Positions 1 to 8,141 of a DNA stretch of 64,000 bases are shown one piece after another; the first letter of the stretch is position 1, and every line of letters starts with the position of its first letter. The translations under genes and the position numbers were made by a program. Source of the stretch: Pseudonocardia sp. TRM90224 (GTDB taxonomy: Bacteria; Actinomycetota; Actinomycetes; Mycobacteriales; Pseudonocardiaceae); the NCBI RefSeq assembly GCF_021245725.1, contig NZ_JAJGSX010000033.1, positions 1-64,000 on the forward strand, in the 5' to 3' direction. The notes beneath the pieces were generated by a model. The model ran no database searches, had not been told where the DNA came from, and was given only the letters and a program-made list of their open reading frames with translations.

Positions 1-638
1 ACGCTGTCCTGTTCGCCACCATCGCCACCCTCATCGACGCGAAGTCCAAACCGGCCGGGGCGGATGATCAGCGCAGCAGCAAGCAGCGCCAGGCCGAAGC
101 GTTGGCCGATGTCTGCGGATACGTCCTCGACCACGGTGATGTGCCGCAGTCCGGTGGGCACCGGCCGCACCTCAACGTGCACATCCCGCCTACCGAGCTG
201 GAAACCCGAGTGCGGACCGCGATTCTCGACTTCGGCGGTGCTATCGCCACTAAGGACTTGCGGCAGCTTGCCTGCAACGCCGCCGTCATCCCGATCGTCA
301 TGAACAGCGAGAGTCAACCGTTGGACATCGGCCGCTCGACGCGGGTGATTCCTGACGGAATGCGACGAGCCGTCGCTGCCCGTGACCGAGGATGCGCACG
401 GTGTGGGCGCCCGGCGAGCTGGTGCGACATCCACCACATCATCGAATGGCAGAACGGCGGACCAACCGAAATCAACAACCTCGTCATGCTATGCCGAATG
501 CACCACCGCGAAATACATGCCACCGAATGGGTCGTCCGAATAGTGGAGGGGATGCCGGAGTTCGTCCCGCCCCGTTACGTCGATCCGGATCAAGTCCCGC
601 GACGAAGACTCACAGCCGTCCGGAGCGCAGCGGCGTGA
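1..638 (+). CDS. DUF222/HNH endonuclease-domain protein (13E12 type), 5' end missing
   Basis: The open frame runs in from the left edge (first full codon at base 3) to TGA at 636-638, so about 212 codons of a longer gene are present. The C-terminal half has an HNH-type zinc/metal centre: CARCGRPASWCDIHHIIEW followed by GGPTEINNLVMLCRMHHREIH, giving the paired Cys-x2-Cys, the HH dyad and the NLVMLC...HH motif. Upstream sequence is like the DUF222 region that precedes HNH in the actinobacterial 13E12 repeat family. These proteins are common and multi-copy in actinomycete genomes, and their cellular role is not established. A TTG at 102 would be an internal start, which I do not favour. Confidence 0.85.
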   Translation, partial: AVLFATIATLIDAKSKPAGADDQRSSKQRQAEALADVCGYVLDHGDVPQSGGHRPHLNVHIPPTELETRVRTAILDFGGAIATKDLRQLACNAAVIPIVMNSESQPLDIGRSTRVIPDGMRRAVAARDRGCARCGRPASWCDIHHIIEWQNGGPTEINNLVMLCRMHHREIHATEWVVRIVEGMPEFVPPRYVDPDQVPRRRLTAVRSAAA

Positions 639-1497
639 CGGCCAGCCGGGCGGCGGTGCCGATCACGGCGTCGGCGCGGGGGAGCACCGGGTCGGCGCGG
701 GCGGCGCGCGTGAACACCGCGACGGCGACGGGTCGCTCGCCCGCGAACGACACGACGCCGACCTCGTTGCGGATCGCGCCGATGGTGCCGGTCTTGCCCG
801 CGACGGTCGCCTCCCGGTACGGGAAGCCGGCGCGCAGCCTGTGCGGCCAGACCTGCGCGCCCAGCAGCTCGCGGGCGAACGCGCACCCCGCCGGCGACGC
901 GACGGTGTCCTGCCAGACGCCGGCGAGCAGCGCCGTCATGTCCCGCGCGGTGGTGGCGCTGGTCAGCGCGGGGTCGTACGCGGCGACGTCGGGCACGGCG
1001 TCGTCGCGGGCCAGCGCCGCGAACGCAGCGCGGACGTCGGGGGCGCCGACCTGGCCGCGCAGGTCGCGCAGGATGTCCTCGGTGCCGCCGACGACCCGGG
1101 TGCCGGTGAGGCCCAGCTCGGCGAGCAGGGCGTTCACCCGCTCCAGCCCCACGCGGCGCAGCAGGACGTCCGCCGCGGCGTTGTCGGAGACGGTGATCGT
1201 GAGCGCGGCGAGGTCGCGCCAGGAGAGCGTGACCGGATCGCGCAGCACCGAGAGGCCAGTCGGGCCGGGGGTGCGGCCCGCGACGGGCAACTCGACCGGC
1301 TCGGTCGGGTCGATCCCGCCCTCGTCGACGAGCCGGACGAACGCGACCAGCAGCGGCAGCTTGTAGACCGAGGCCATGACGACGGGCTCGTCGGCGTCGA
1401 CGTCGACCTCACGGGACCCGCCGATCGCGACAGCATGCAACCAGCCGCGGACACCCGCCTCGGCGAACGCCGCACGCACTTCCTCGGCCGGGCTCAC
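610..1497 (-). CDS. Class A-type serine beta-lactamase-like hydrolase
   Basis: A 295-residue protein with the three serine beta-lactamase motifs in order: S43-V-Y-K46 (nucleophile and general base), S104-D-N106, and K235-T-G-T. I see no signal peptide; the chain starts directly with a hydrophilic helix, so it may act in the cytoplasm, or the true start may be misjudged. The GTG start at 1497 overlaps the stop of the upstream lysR by four bases (GTGA), so the two are translationally coupled. The 3' end overlaps the preceding HNH gene tail-to-tail by 29 bases. It could also be a serine esterase or peptidase of the same fold; substrate cannot be read from sequence. Confidence 0.85.
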   Translation of the reverse strand: MSPAEEVRAAFAEAGVRGWLHAVAIGGSREVDVDADEPVVMASVYKLPLLVAFVRLVDEGGIDPTEPVELPVAGRTPGPTGLSVLRDPVTLSWRDLAALTITVSDNAAADVLLRRVGLERVNALLAELGLTGTRVVGGTEDILRDLRGQVGAPDVRAAFAALARDDAVPDVAAYDPALTSATTARDMTALLAGVWQDTVASPAGCAFARELLGAQVWPHRLRAGFPYREATVAGKTGTIGAIRNEVGVVSFAGERPVAVAVFTRAARADPVLPRADAVIGTAARLAVTPLRSGRL

Positions 1498-2360
1498 GAC
1501 GCAGCCCCCGCCGGCAACTCCAACGCTGCGTACAGGGCGGCGACGAGCCGAGGGTCCGCCGGATCGCGCCACGCCACCCGCAACCGCAACGGCGGCGCGC
1601 CGGTGATGTCGAGCCGGACGACCCGCGGAGCGGCGAGCGTGGGATCGGCGGTGAAAGCCGCCGCACGACCAGCGGCGACGAGCGTCAACGCCGCGCGGTC
1701 GTCGGCAGCCTGGACCACCCGCACGGGCAGGCCGGCCGCCTCGCACGTGTCGACCACCAGATCGTGCGCGGCCGGGGCGTGCTCCCGCGGCGGCAGCGCC
1801 ACGTCGAGCCCCATGAGCATGCGCAGGGTCGGCCGGGCGACCGCCGCGGCGGGGTGCGCCGCCGGGACGAGCACGGCCGTCGCCACCGTCGCGACCGGGC
1901 CCGCACCCAGCGCGGCGAGCACCGCGGGATGCCGCACCACGGCGACGTCGAGCCGGCCGTCGGCGAGCGCGTCGACGAGCCGTGTGGTCGGCGCCGTGGT
2001 GACCTCGACCGGGCCGCCCACATCGCCGGCCGCAACCGCCAAAGCTGCCGTCGTCGCCGCGCTGACCAGCGGCTCGACTCCCAGACGCAGGCCGGTGCCG
2101 GCATGCCCGCGCGCGGCGTCGCGCAATGCGGCGGCGTCGGCGAGCAGGCCGCGGGCGCGCGGGAGCAGGTCGGCGCCCGCCGGCGTGAGCCGCACGCCGC
2201 GCGAGTTGCGCAGCAGCAGCACGACGTCCAGCTCGTGTTCCAGCCTCTTGATGCCCTGGCTCAACGGCGGCTGCGCGATCCCGAGCCGTCCCGCCGCCCG
2301 GCCGAAGTGGCCCTCCTCGGCGACGGCGACGAAGAAATCCAGATGGCGCAGCAGGTCCAC
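1494..2360 (-). CDS. LysR-family transcriptional regulator of the beta-lactamase locus
   Basis: A 288-residue LysR-type regulator: N-terminal winged helix-turn-helix (LRHLDFFVAVAEEGHFGRAA..., IAQPPLSQGIKRLEHEL) and C-terminal effector-binding domain. I chose the GTG at 2360 because GGGAGG lies nine bases upstream; the GTG at 2366 would sit too close. The gene lies between and next to two different serine beta-lactamase genes, one in its own operon and one divergent, an arrangement recalling AmpR-type control. It probably binds the AT-rich divergent gap at 2361-2454. The inducer is unknown. Confidence 0.88.
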   Translation of the reverse strand: MDLLRHLDFFVAVAEEGHFGRAAGRLGIAQPPLSQGIKRLEHELDVVLLLRNSRGVRLTPAGADLLPRARGLLADAAALRDAARGHAGTGLRLGVEPLVSAATTAALAVAAGDVGGPVEVTTAPTTRLVDALADGRLDVAVVRHPAVLAALGAGPVATVATAVLVPAAHPAAAVARPTLRMLMGLDVALPPREHAPAAHDLVVDTCEAAGLPVRVVQAADDRAALTLVAAGRAAAFTADPTLAAPRVVRLDITGAPPLRLRVAWRDPADPRLVAALYAALELPAGAAS

Positions 2361-2394
2361 CGGCACCGTCCTCCCAGCAACGTTTCGCTTCAGG

Positions 2395-2433
2395 ATATCG
2401 ACGATTGCGATCATGATATTCGCGGTATCGATG
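2395..2433. promoter_or_regulatory. Candidate LysR operator between the two beta-lactamase transcription units
   Basis: This AT-rich patch sits in the 94-base divergent gap. It contains ATCG at 2397-2400, seven bases, then CGAT at 2408-2411, which satisfies the T-N11-A pattern of LysR boxes (T2398, A2410). The palindrome ATCATGAT follows at 2411-2418, and a further TATCGAT lies at 2426-2432. Binding by the adjacent LysR protein is inferred. Confidence 0.45.
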
Positions 2434-2454
2434 CTGGTCTGATGTCCTGCCCGC

Positions 2455-3273
2455 GTGATTCCCACTTCCCGTTTCCGGCTCGCGGTCGCCGCGGCGCTCG
2501 TTGCGCTCGCGCTCACCGGCTGCGCCGCTCCCGCACCCGCCCCGTCGGTGCGCGACGACCTGCAGCAGGTCTTCGCCCGCGCCGGCGTCACCGGCACGTT
2601 CGTCCTGCGCGAACCCGACGGCGCGCTCACCCTCGTCGACGCCGCCCGCGCGGCCGCGCAGACGATCCCGTCGTCGACGTTCAAGCTTCCGCACACCGTG
2701 ATCGCGCTGGAGACCGGCGCCGTGACCGGCGTCGACGAGGTCCTGCCCTACGGCGGCCAGGACCAGCCGTTCGACGCGTGGGAACGCGACATGAGCCTGC
2801 GTGAGGCGCTGCCGGCGTCGAACATCGCGATCTACCAGGAGGTCGCGCGGCGGGTCGGGGCCGAGCGGGAAAGCGAGTGGCTCGCCCGGCTCGGCTACGG
2901 CAACCAGCAGGTCGGGGACGTCCTGGAGCGGTTCTGGCTCGACGGGCCGCTGATGATCTCGCCGATCGAGCAGGCGGCGTGGGTGGCCCGCCTCGCCGCC
3001 CGCGAGCTGCCCGCGTCACGCGCGGCGCAGGACGCCACGGCCGAGCTGGCCCGGCTCGAATCGACGCCGGCCGGGACGCTCTACGGCAAGACCGGCTGGC
3101 GGTTCGACGCGTCGCCCGGCACGGGCTGGTGGGTCGGCTGGGTCGAGCGTCCCGACGGGCGGATCACCACGTTCGCGCTGTTCATGGACACCAACAACTC
3201 CGCGGAGGCCGCCAAGCGGGTGCCGATCGGTCGCGAGCTGCTCGCCGAGCTCGACGTGCTCCCCGCGGACTGA
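2455..3273 (+). CDS. Class D (OXA-type) beta-lactamase-like lipoprotein
   Basis: A 272-residue protein with a lipoprotein signal peptide (hydrophobic stretch, then LTGC with Cys23 as the lipidated residue). Class D penicillin-binding motifs follow: S74-T-F-K77, S122-N-I124 (the S-x-V position), Y148-G-N150, FWLDGPL, and K212-T-G. These match OXA enzymes, whose acylated Ser and carboxylated Lys hydrolyse beta-lactams outside the membrane. It is transcribed away from the lysR/class A pair and starts at GTG. A role as a cell-wall sensor is possible, but the full motif set favours an active hydrolase. Confidence 0.88.
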   Translation: MIPTSRFRLAVAAALVALALTGCAAPAPAPSVRDDLQQVFARAGVTGTFVLREPDGALTLVDAARAAAQTIPSSTFKLPHTVIALETGAVTGVDEVLPYGGQDQPFDAWERDMSLREALPASNIAIYQEVARRVGAERESEWLARLGYGNQQVGDVLERFWLDGPLMISPIEQAAWVARLAARELPASRAAQDATAELARLESTPAGTLYGKTGWRFDASPGTGWWVGWVERPDGRITTFALFMDTNNSAEAAKRVPIGRELLAELDVLPAD

Positions 3274-3275
3274 CT

Positions 3276-4328
3276 TCAAGCAACGGGGCTCCGCCGCAAC
3301 GGCCAGCGCCGCCACACCGCCACGTGCAGGACGACGCCGAGCGCGACGCCGTTCAGCGCGGCGTGCGCGATCCAGTCGACCGGCTCTGCGACGCCGAACA
3401 CCAGCCCGCCGGCGATGGCGGCGAGCAGGCCGTAGAGCGCTGCGGACAGCACCCCGACGACCAGCACGGTGCCGGCCCGCGACGGCGGCCAGTGGTCGAA
3501 CAGCATCGCCACCAGCAGCGCGGCGGCGATGATGCAGCCGGTGGCGGCGCTGATCACCGCCGGAGACCACCCCGCCGCCCGCAGCGCCAGCGTCATGAGC
3601 GTCGCCGGGACGAGCACGGCCGCGTTGCCCGCGGCCACCCGCACCCAGGTCCGGCGGATCTGGGCGAACGGCCAGCCGCGCAGCGCGACGAACAGCACCG
3701 CCTGCCACGCCCCGACGACGATCAACCACGCGCCCAGCTCCGGCGCCGGCACCAGCCCGGCGGCGACGAGCTGGTAGCAGAGCACGGCCGCGACCCAGGA
3801 GACCGCGAGCGCCGCGACGCCCGCCGCGATCCGGGGCAGCCTGCGCAGCGAGCCGCCTTCGGAGACCAGCGTGAGCTGCAGCATCGCGACGAACGCCGCG
3901 CCGGCGACCGGCATCGTCGCCGGGAACGTCGAATCCGGCACGAGCAGCCCGTCGAGCGATCCGACGACAACCTGCGCGACCACCGTGAACACCACGCCCG
4001 CCACCACCGCGACCGCGGTGTCGGTGAGCGCCGACCAACCGGGCCGCAGCGAGCTGCCCGGCCAGTCCTCCCACCAGAAGGCGATCACGCCGACCACCGG
4101 CAGCGCGCAGGTCGCGATCGGCCCGAGCAGCCGCAGCGACGCCTCCGCGCCGCCGGCACCGAACGCCACCAGTACGAACACCACCGCGACGACCCCGAGC
4201 CCGGCGAGGCCCAGCCACGGCTGGCCGGCGAGCCGGCGCTGCTCGTCGCTGTGCTGCGCCGCGGTGCGCAGGTGCGGCGGAGTGGTCAGTGCCGGCCGGG
4301 CAGGTCGGGCAGGGGCCGGCGCGCTCAC
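3276..4328 (-). CDS. Polytopic membrane protein of unknown function, coupled to the molybdenum hydroxylase operon
   Basis: A 350-residue protein made almost entirely of hydrophobic helices (roughly eight to ten predicted membrane segments) after a short cytoplasmic N-terminus rich in Pro and Ala. I do not recognise the family. Its GTG start at 4328 overlaps the stop of the molybdopterin subunit gene by four bases (GTGA), so it is the last gene of that operon and is presumably made with the enzyme. E. coli paoABC is followed by a cytosolic chaperone (paoD), which this is not. Transport or membrane anchoring is only a guess. Confidence 0.75.
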   Translation of the reverse strand: MSAPAPARPARPALTTPPHLRTAAQHSDEQRRLAGQPWLGLAGLGVVAVVFVLVAFGAGGAEASLRLLGPIATCALPVVGVIAFWWEDWPGSSLRPGWSALTDTAVAVVAGVVFTVVAQVVVGSLDGLLVPDSTFPATMPVAGAAFVAMLQLTLVSEGGSLRRLPRIAAGVAALAVSWVAAVLCYQLVAAGLVPAPELGAWLIVVGAWQAVLFVALRGWPFAQIRRTWVRVAAGNAAVLVPATLMTLALRAAGWSPAVISAATGCIIAAALLVAMLFDHWPPSRAGTVLVVGVLSAALYGLLAAIAGGLVFGVAEPVDWIAHAALNGVALGVVLHVAVWRRWPLRRSPVA

Positions 4329-6520
4329 CCGAGCAGGTCGTCGAGCCGGATGGGCAGGTGTCGGAACCGCTTCCCGGTCGCGTGGAAGATCGCGTTCCCG
4401 ATGGCGCCCGCGACACCGACCATCGACACCTCGCCGAGGCCCTTGACCCCGATGTCGTTGAGCAGCGGGTCGGGCACATCGATGAAGTCGACGTCGATGT
4501 CGCCGATGTCGGCGTTCACCGGGATCGTGTACTCGGCGAGGTCGGCGTTGAGGAACCCGCCGTAGCGCGGGTCGACCTCGCTGGCCTCGCGCAGCGCCGC
4601 GCCGATGCCCCAGACCACGCCGCCGCGCAGCTGCGACGCCGCCGTGACGGGGCTCGCGACGCGCCCGCAATCGGCGACGCTCACCACCCGCGGCACCCGG
4701 ATCCGGCCGATCACCGGCTCGATCCGGACCTCGACGAAGTGCGCGACGAAGCTGAACGCGGTGAACCCGGGGTAGACCGGTCCGCCCGCCGCCGGCAGGC
4801 CCCTGCGCAACCGGTCCAGGACGATCTCCGGCGGCTGGCCGGGCGCGGTGTAGGTCGCCTCGACCTCGACGTTCGCCTGCCCGGTCGCCGCGACCGCCGC
4901 GGCCACGTCGGCCGGCCCGTCGGCGGCCAGCCCGAGCGCCTTGCGCAGTTCGCCGAGCGCGGCGCCGACGGCGGGCAGCGCGCCCGCGGTGCCCCACGAC
5001 CCCGCGGTGAGGTGCTGCGGGACGCTGCGCGTGTCGCCGACCACGACGGAGATGTCCGCGGCGGGCACCCCGAGGTCGAGTGCGACGGTGCGGGCGACCG
5101 CCGTGCGGATGCCCTGGCCCATCTCGTGCCCACCGACCTCGACGCGCAGCCCGCCGTCGCTGCTGGCGGTGATCCGCGCGACCGCGGGCACGGCGGCGCC
5201 CTTGTAGGCGCCGAGCGCAACTCCCCAGCCGATGCGGGTGCCGTCGGCGGCCCGCATCGAGCCGGGCTCATGGGTGCGCCGCTCCCACCCGAACCGCTCC
5301 GCGCCCCGGCGCAGGCACTCCGTGACGTGCCGCGACGAGAACGGCTGCCCGGTGATCGGGTCGGCGGTGGAGTCGTTGGCCAGCCGCATCGCGACGGGGT
5401 CGAGACCCAGCTGGTGGGCGAGGTCGTCCACCGTCGACTCGAACGCGAACGCCGCCGGGTGCTCGTAGGGGGCGCGCATGTAGCCGGGGGTCTGCACGTC
5501 GGTGCGGACGAGCCGCTGGTGGCCGCGGAAGTTGGGAATGCCGTACAGGCGGGCGGTGATCTCGGTGTACGAGCCGGGGTAGAGGTCGTGCCGCGAGGTC
5601 TGCTGGTCGACCTCGTGCACTGCGGCGCGCATGGTGCCGTCCCGGTCGGCGCCGATGACGACCCGGTGCCGGCTGGCCGGGCGGAAGCTGGCGTTGTGGA
5701 ACACCTGCATCCGGGTGGAGACGAGCTTCACCGGCCGGCCCGTGCGGCGCGCGGCGATGGCGGCGAGCGCGGTGCCGGGTTGCAGCGAGTTCTTCTGCCC
5801 GAACCCGCCACCGACGTACGGCGAGATCACCTGGATCCGTTCGGCGTCGATGCCGAGCTGGGCGGCCAGCCCGTGGCGGATGGCGCCGGAGTTCTGCGAG
5901 CCCTCGTGGACGACGAGGTCGTCCCCCTCCCATTCCGCGACGCAGCCGATCAGCTCCATCGGGTTCTGGTGCTGCACGGGGAGGTCGTAGGTGCCTTCGA
6001 CGCGCACGTCGCAGTCGGCGAGGGTGCCCTCGGCGTCGCCGGCGACGAGGTCGGCGAACATCGGCGGCAGCGTCGCGGCCTGCTCGACGACCTCGACGCC
6101 CTCGGCGTCGAGGTCGAGGCTCACCTGTTCGGTCTCGTACGTGGCGGTGACCAGCGCGGCGGCCTCGGTGGCCGCCACCGGGGTGTCCGCGACGACGATC
6201 GCGATGGGTTGGCCGCGGTAGGCGATCCGGTCGTCCATCAGCGGTTGGAGGCTCTGGAAGCCGTACCCGCCGCCCAGCAGGAAACCTGCGGAGGCCAGCT
6301 CGCCCTCGCCGGCGCGGGTGAGGACGAGGCGGACGCCCGGCACGGCCTCGGCGGCCGCGGTGTCGGTGCTGGTCACGCGGCCCTTCGCGATGGTGGCGAC
6401 GGCGAGGGCGGCGTGCAGCAGGCCGGGCGGGACGCGGTCTGTGCCGTAGCGAACGGCGCCGGTGACCTTGTCGCGGGCGTCGACGCGTTCGGTGCGGAGG
6501 GTGGGAGGAATGGCGGTCAC
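4325..6520 (-). CDS. paoC: Molybdopterin-binding (large) subunit of a PaoABC-type aldehyde oxidoreductase, xanthine dehydrogenase family
   Basis: This 731-residue subunit carries the molybdenum cofactor. It has the family's a/b hammerhead N-terminal domain, the QNPMELIGCVAEWEGDDLVV and SPYVGGGFGQKN loops that contact the cofactor, and near the C-terminus GLGEVSMVG, whose Glu697 is the expected catalytic base. E. coli PaoC is almost the same length (732), against a larger size for most xanthine dehydrogenase subunits. The GTG start overlaps the stop of the FAD subunit by four bases. The reaction is expected to be hydroxylation of an aldehyde to its acid with electrons passed to FAD; the real substrate is unknown. 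Confidence 0.88.
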   Translation of the reverse strand: MTAIPPTLRTERVDARDKVTGAVRYGTDRVPPGLLHAALAVATIAKGRVTSTDTAAAEAVPGVRLVLTRAGEGELASAGFLLGGGYGFQSLQPLMDDRIAYRGQPIAIVVADTPVAATEAAALVTATYETEQVSLDLDAEGVEVVEQAATLPPMFADLVAGDAEGTLADCDVRVEGTYDLPVQHQNPMELIGCVAEWEGDDLVVHEGSQNSGAIRHGLAAQLGIDAERIQVISPYVGGGFGQKNSLQPGTALAAIAARRTGRPVKLVSTRMQVFHNASFRPASRHRVVIGADRDGTMRAAVHEVDQQTSRHDLYPGSYTEITARLYGIPNFRGHQRLVRTDVQTPGYMRAPYEHPAAFAFESTVDDLAHQLGLDPVAMRLANDSTADPITGQPFSSRHVTECLRRGAERFGWERRTHEPGSMRAADGTRIGWGVALGAYKGAAVPAVARITASSDGGLRVEVGGHEMGQGIRTAVARTVALDLGVPAADISVVVGDTRSVPQHLTAGSWGTAGALPAVGAALGELRKALGLAADGPADVAAAVAATGQANVEVEATYTAPGQPPEIVLDRLRRGLPAAGGPVYPGFTAFSFVAHFVEVRIEPVIGRIRVPRVVSVADCGRVASPVTAASQLRGGVVWGIGAALREASEVDPRYGGFLNADLAEYTIPVNADIGDIDVDFIDVPDPLLNDIGVKGLGEVSMVGVAGAIGNAIFHATGKRFRHLPIRLDDLLG

Positions 6521-7521
6521 TGCGTCGCTCGCTCTCCTGCGATCCGCAGCGCGTCGACGACGGTGCGGATGCCCAGCTCGATCTTGTAGCCGTTGGACGT
6601 GCCGACAACGGCGTCGGCGAAGACGATCTCGCCCGCCCGACGGCTGGCGTCCGGGCTGAGCGGTTGCCCGACGAGGCTGCGTTCGGCCTCGGCCGCGCGC
6701 CACGGGACGGTGGCGACGCCGCCGAGCGCGAGCCGGGCGTCTGTGACGGTCCCGTCGGCGTCGAGCGCGACGGCGGCCGCGGCGGAGGTCAGCGCGAATG
6801 CGTAGGACTCGCGGTCGCGGATCTTGTGGTAGGTCGATCCGCGGCCGGTGCCGGTCGTGGGCACCCTGATCCGCAGGATCAGCTCGCCCGGGGCGAGGGT
6901 GTGCTCGCGTTCGGGGTGCTCGCCGGGTTCGACGTGCAGCTGGGCGAGCGGGACGGTGCGTTCGCCGGCCGGGCCGAGCACGTCGACGACGGCGTCGAAC
7001 GCGATGAGCGCGATGGCCCAGTCGCCGGGGTAGGTGGCGATGCAGGCGTCGCTGATGCCGAGAACGGCGTGGCCGCGGTCCAGCCCTTCGCGGGCCGCGC
7101 AGCCGCTGCCGGGTTCGCGCTTGTTGCAAGCGAACGGCCGGCCGCCGCGGAAGTAGGCGCAGCGGGTGCGCTGCAGGAGGTTGCCGCCGACGGTCGCCAT
7201 CGTGCGCAGCTGCTGCGATGCCGCCTTGGCGAGCGATTCGGCCAGCGCGGGGTAGTCGCGCAGGAGCACCGGGTCCTCCGCGACGTCGGCCATGCGGGCG
7301 CCGCCGCCGAACACGAGCTCGGCGGGTCCGCTGGTGTCGATCGTGGCCAGGCCGGCGATGCGGTGCACGTCGACGACCGCCGCGGGGGCCTCGACACCGA
7401 GCTTCATGAGGTCGTACAGGGTGGTGCCGCCGGCGAGGAACCGGGCGCCCGGCCCGGCAGCGGCGAGCGCGGCGACGGCCTCGGTGACGGTGCCCGGCTC
7501 GGTGTAGGTGAACGCGCGCAT
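6517..7521 (-). CDS. paoB: FAD-binding subunit of the PaoABC-type aldehyde oxidoreductase, with extra Fe-S insertion
   Basis: A 334-residue medium subunit with FAD-binding loops (FLAGGTTLYDLMK; TVGGNLLQRTRC) and the C-terminal CO-dehydrogenase flavoprotein domain. After the second FAD loop comes an insertion with cysteines at about 121, 132, 141 and 160 (RCAYFRGG, FACNKREPGSGCAA). This insertion is the hallmark of the PaoB/YagS subgroup, where it holds an additional [4Fe-4S] cluster. The ATG start overlaps the stop of the 2Fe-2S subunit gene (ATGA). Gene order small-medium-large matches paoABC. Confidence 0.88.
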   Translation of the reverse strand: MRAFTYTEPGTVTEAVAALAAAGPGARFLAGGTTLYDLMKLGVEAPAAVVDVHRIAGLATIDTSGPAELVFGGGARMADVAEDPVLLRDYPALAESLAKAASQQLRTMATVGGNLLQRTRCAYFRGGRPFACNKREPGSGCAAREGLDRGHAVLGISDACIATYPGDWAIALIAFDAVVDVLGPAGERTVPLAQLHVEPGEHPEREHTLAPGELILRIRVPTTGTGRGSTYHKIRDRESYAFALTSAAAAVALDADGTVTDARLALGGVATVPWRAAEAERSLVGQPLSPDASRRAGEIVFADAVVGTSNGYKIELGIRTVVDALRIAGERATQ

Positions 7522-8048
7522 CAGCCGCTCACCTCCTCGGCAGTGCCCTGCGCGCTGCAGCCGCGGACGGCCGCGATGATGCCCTCGTAGGCGCCGCAGC
7601 GGCACAGGTTGCCGCTGAGGTACTCGCGGGCGCGGTCGTCGGTGTCGGCGTGGCCCTCCGCGATGCAGGCGAGCCCGGACATGATCTGGCCGGGCGTGCA
7701 GTAGCCGCACTGCAGCGCGTCGTTGTCGATGAACGCCTGCTGCAGCGGGTGCAGCTCGCGGTCGGGCCCGGCGACGCCCTCGATGGTCGTGACGGTGGTG
7801 CCGCGGACCTGCACGGCGGGGGTCAGGCAGGACACGACCCGGCGCCCGTCGATGTGGACGGTGCACGCGCCGCACTGGCCGTGGTCGCAGCCCTTCTTGG
7901 TGCCGGTCATGCCGAGGCGTTCGCGCAGGACGTCGAGCAGCGACTCGCGCGGGTCGAGGTCGAGCTCGACGAGCCGGTCGTTGACCTGGAACGCCGCGGG
8001 AACGGATCCTGCGACGGTGGTGGGAACGGCTTGGTTCGGGACTGCCAT
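7521..8048 (-). CDS. paoA: 2Fe-2S subunit of the PaoABC-type aldehyde oxidoreductase
   Basis: A 175-residue iron-sulfur subunit with two clusters. The ferredoxin-like N-terminal cluster uses C54-x4-C59-x2-C62 and C74 (CDHGQCGACTVHIDG...SCL). The helical C-terminal cluster uses C114-x2-C117 and C149-x-C151 (CGYCTPGQIMSG, LCRCGAYEGI). It is the first gene of a four-gene operon. E. coli PaoA has a Tat signal for periplasmic export; I see none here, so the enzyme is probably cytoplasmic. An upstream GTG at 8057 would add three residues; neither start has a clear Shine-Dalgarno sequence. Confidence 0.88.
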   Translation of the reverse strand: MAVPNQAVPTTVAGSVPAAFQVNDRLVELDLDPRESLLDVLRERLGMTGTKKGCDHGQCGACTVHIDGRRVVSCLTPAVQVRGTTVTTIEGVAGPDRELHPLQQAFIDNDALQCGYCTPGQIMSGLACIAEGHADTDDRAREYLSGNLCRCGAYEGIIAAVRGCSAQGTAEEVSG

Positions 8049-8141
8049 GGGAAGCACGCTATGGACGTCTGCGCACGTCCCGCATTCGTCAGGTTGCCAT
8101 CGACATTCGCAGGATTGCGATCACGGTCCGCGTTCTGGCGA

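Noticed and set aside
1..638. Homing or mobile-element HNH nuclease
   Set aside because: The DUF222/HNH 13E12 family is a common chromosomal actinobacterial family; I see no terminal repeats, integrase or att site.
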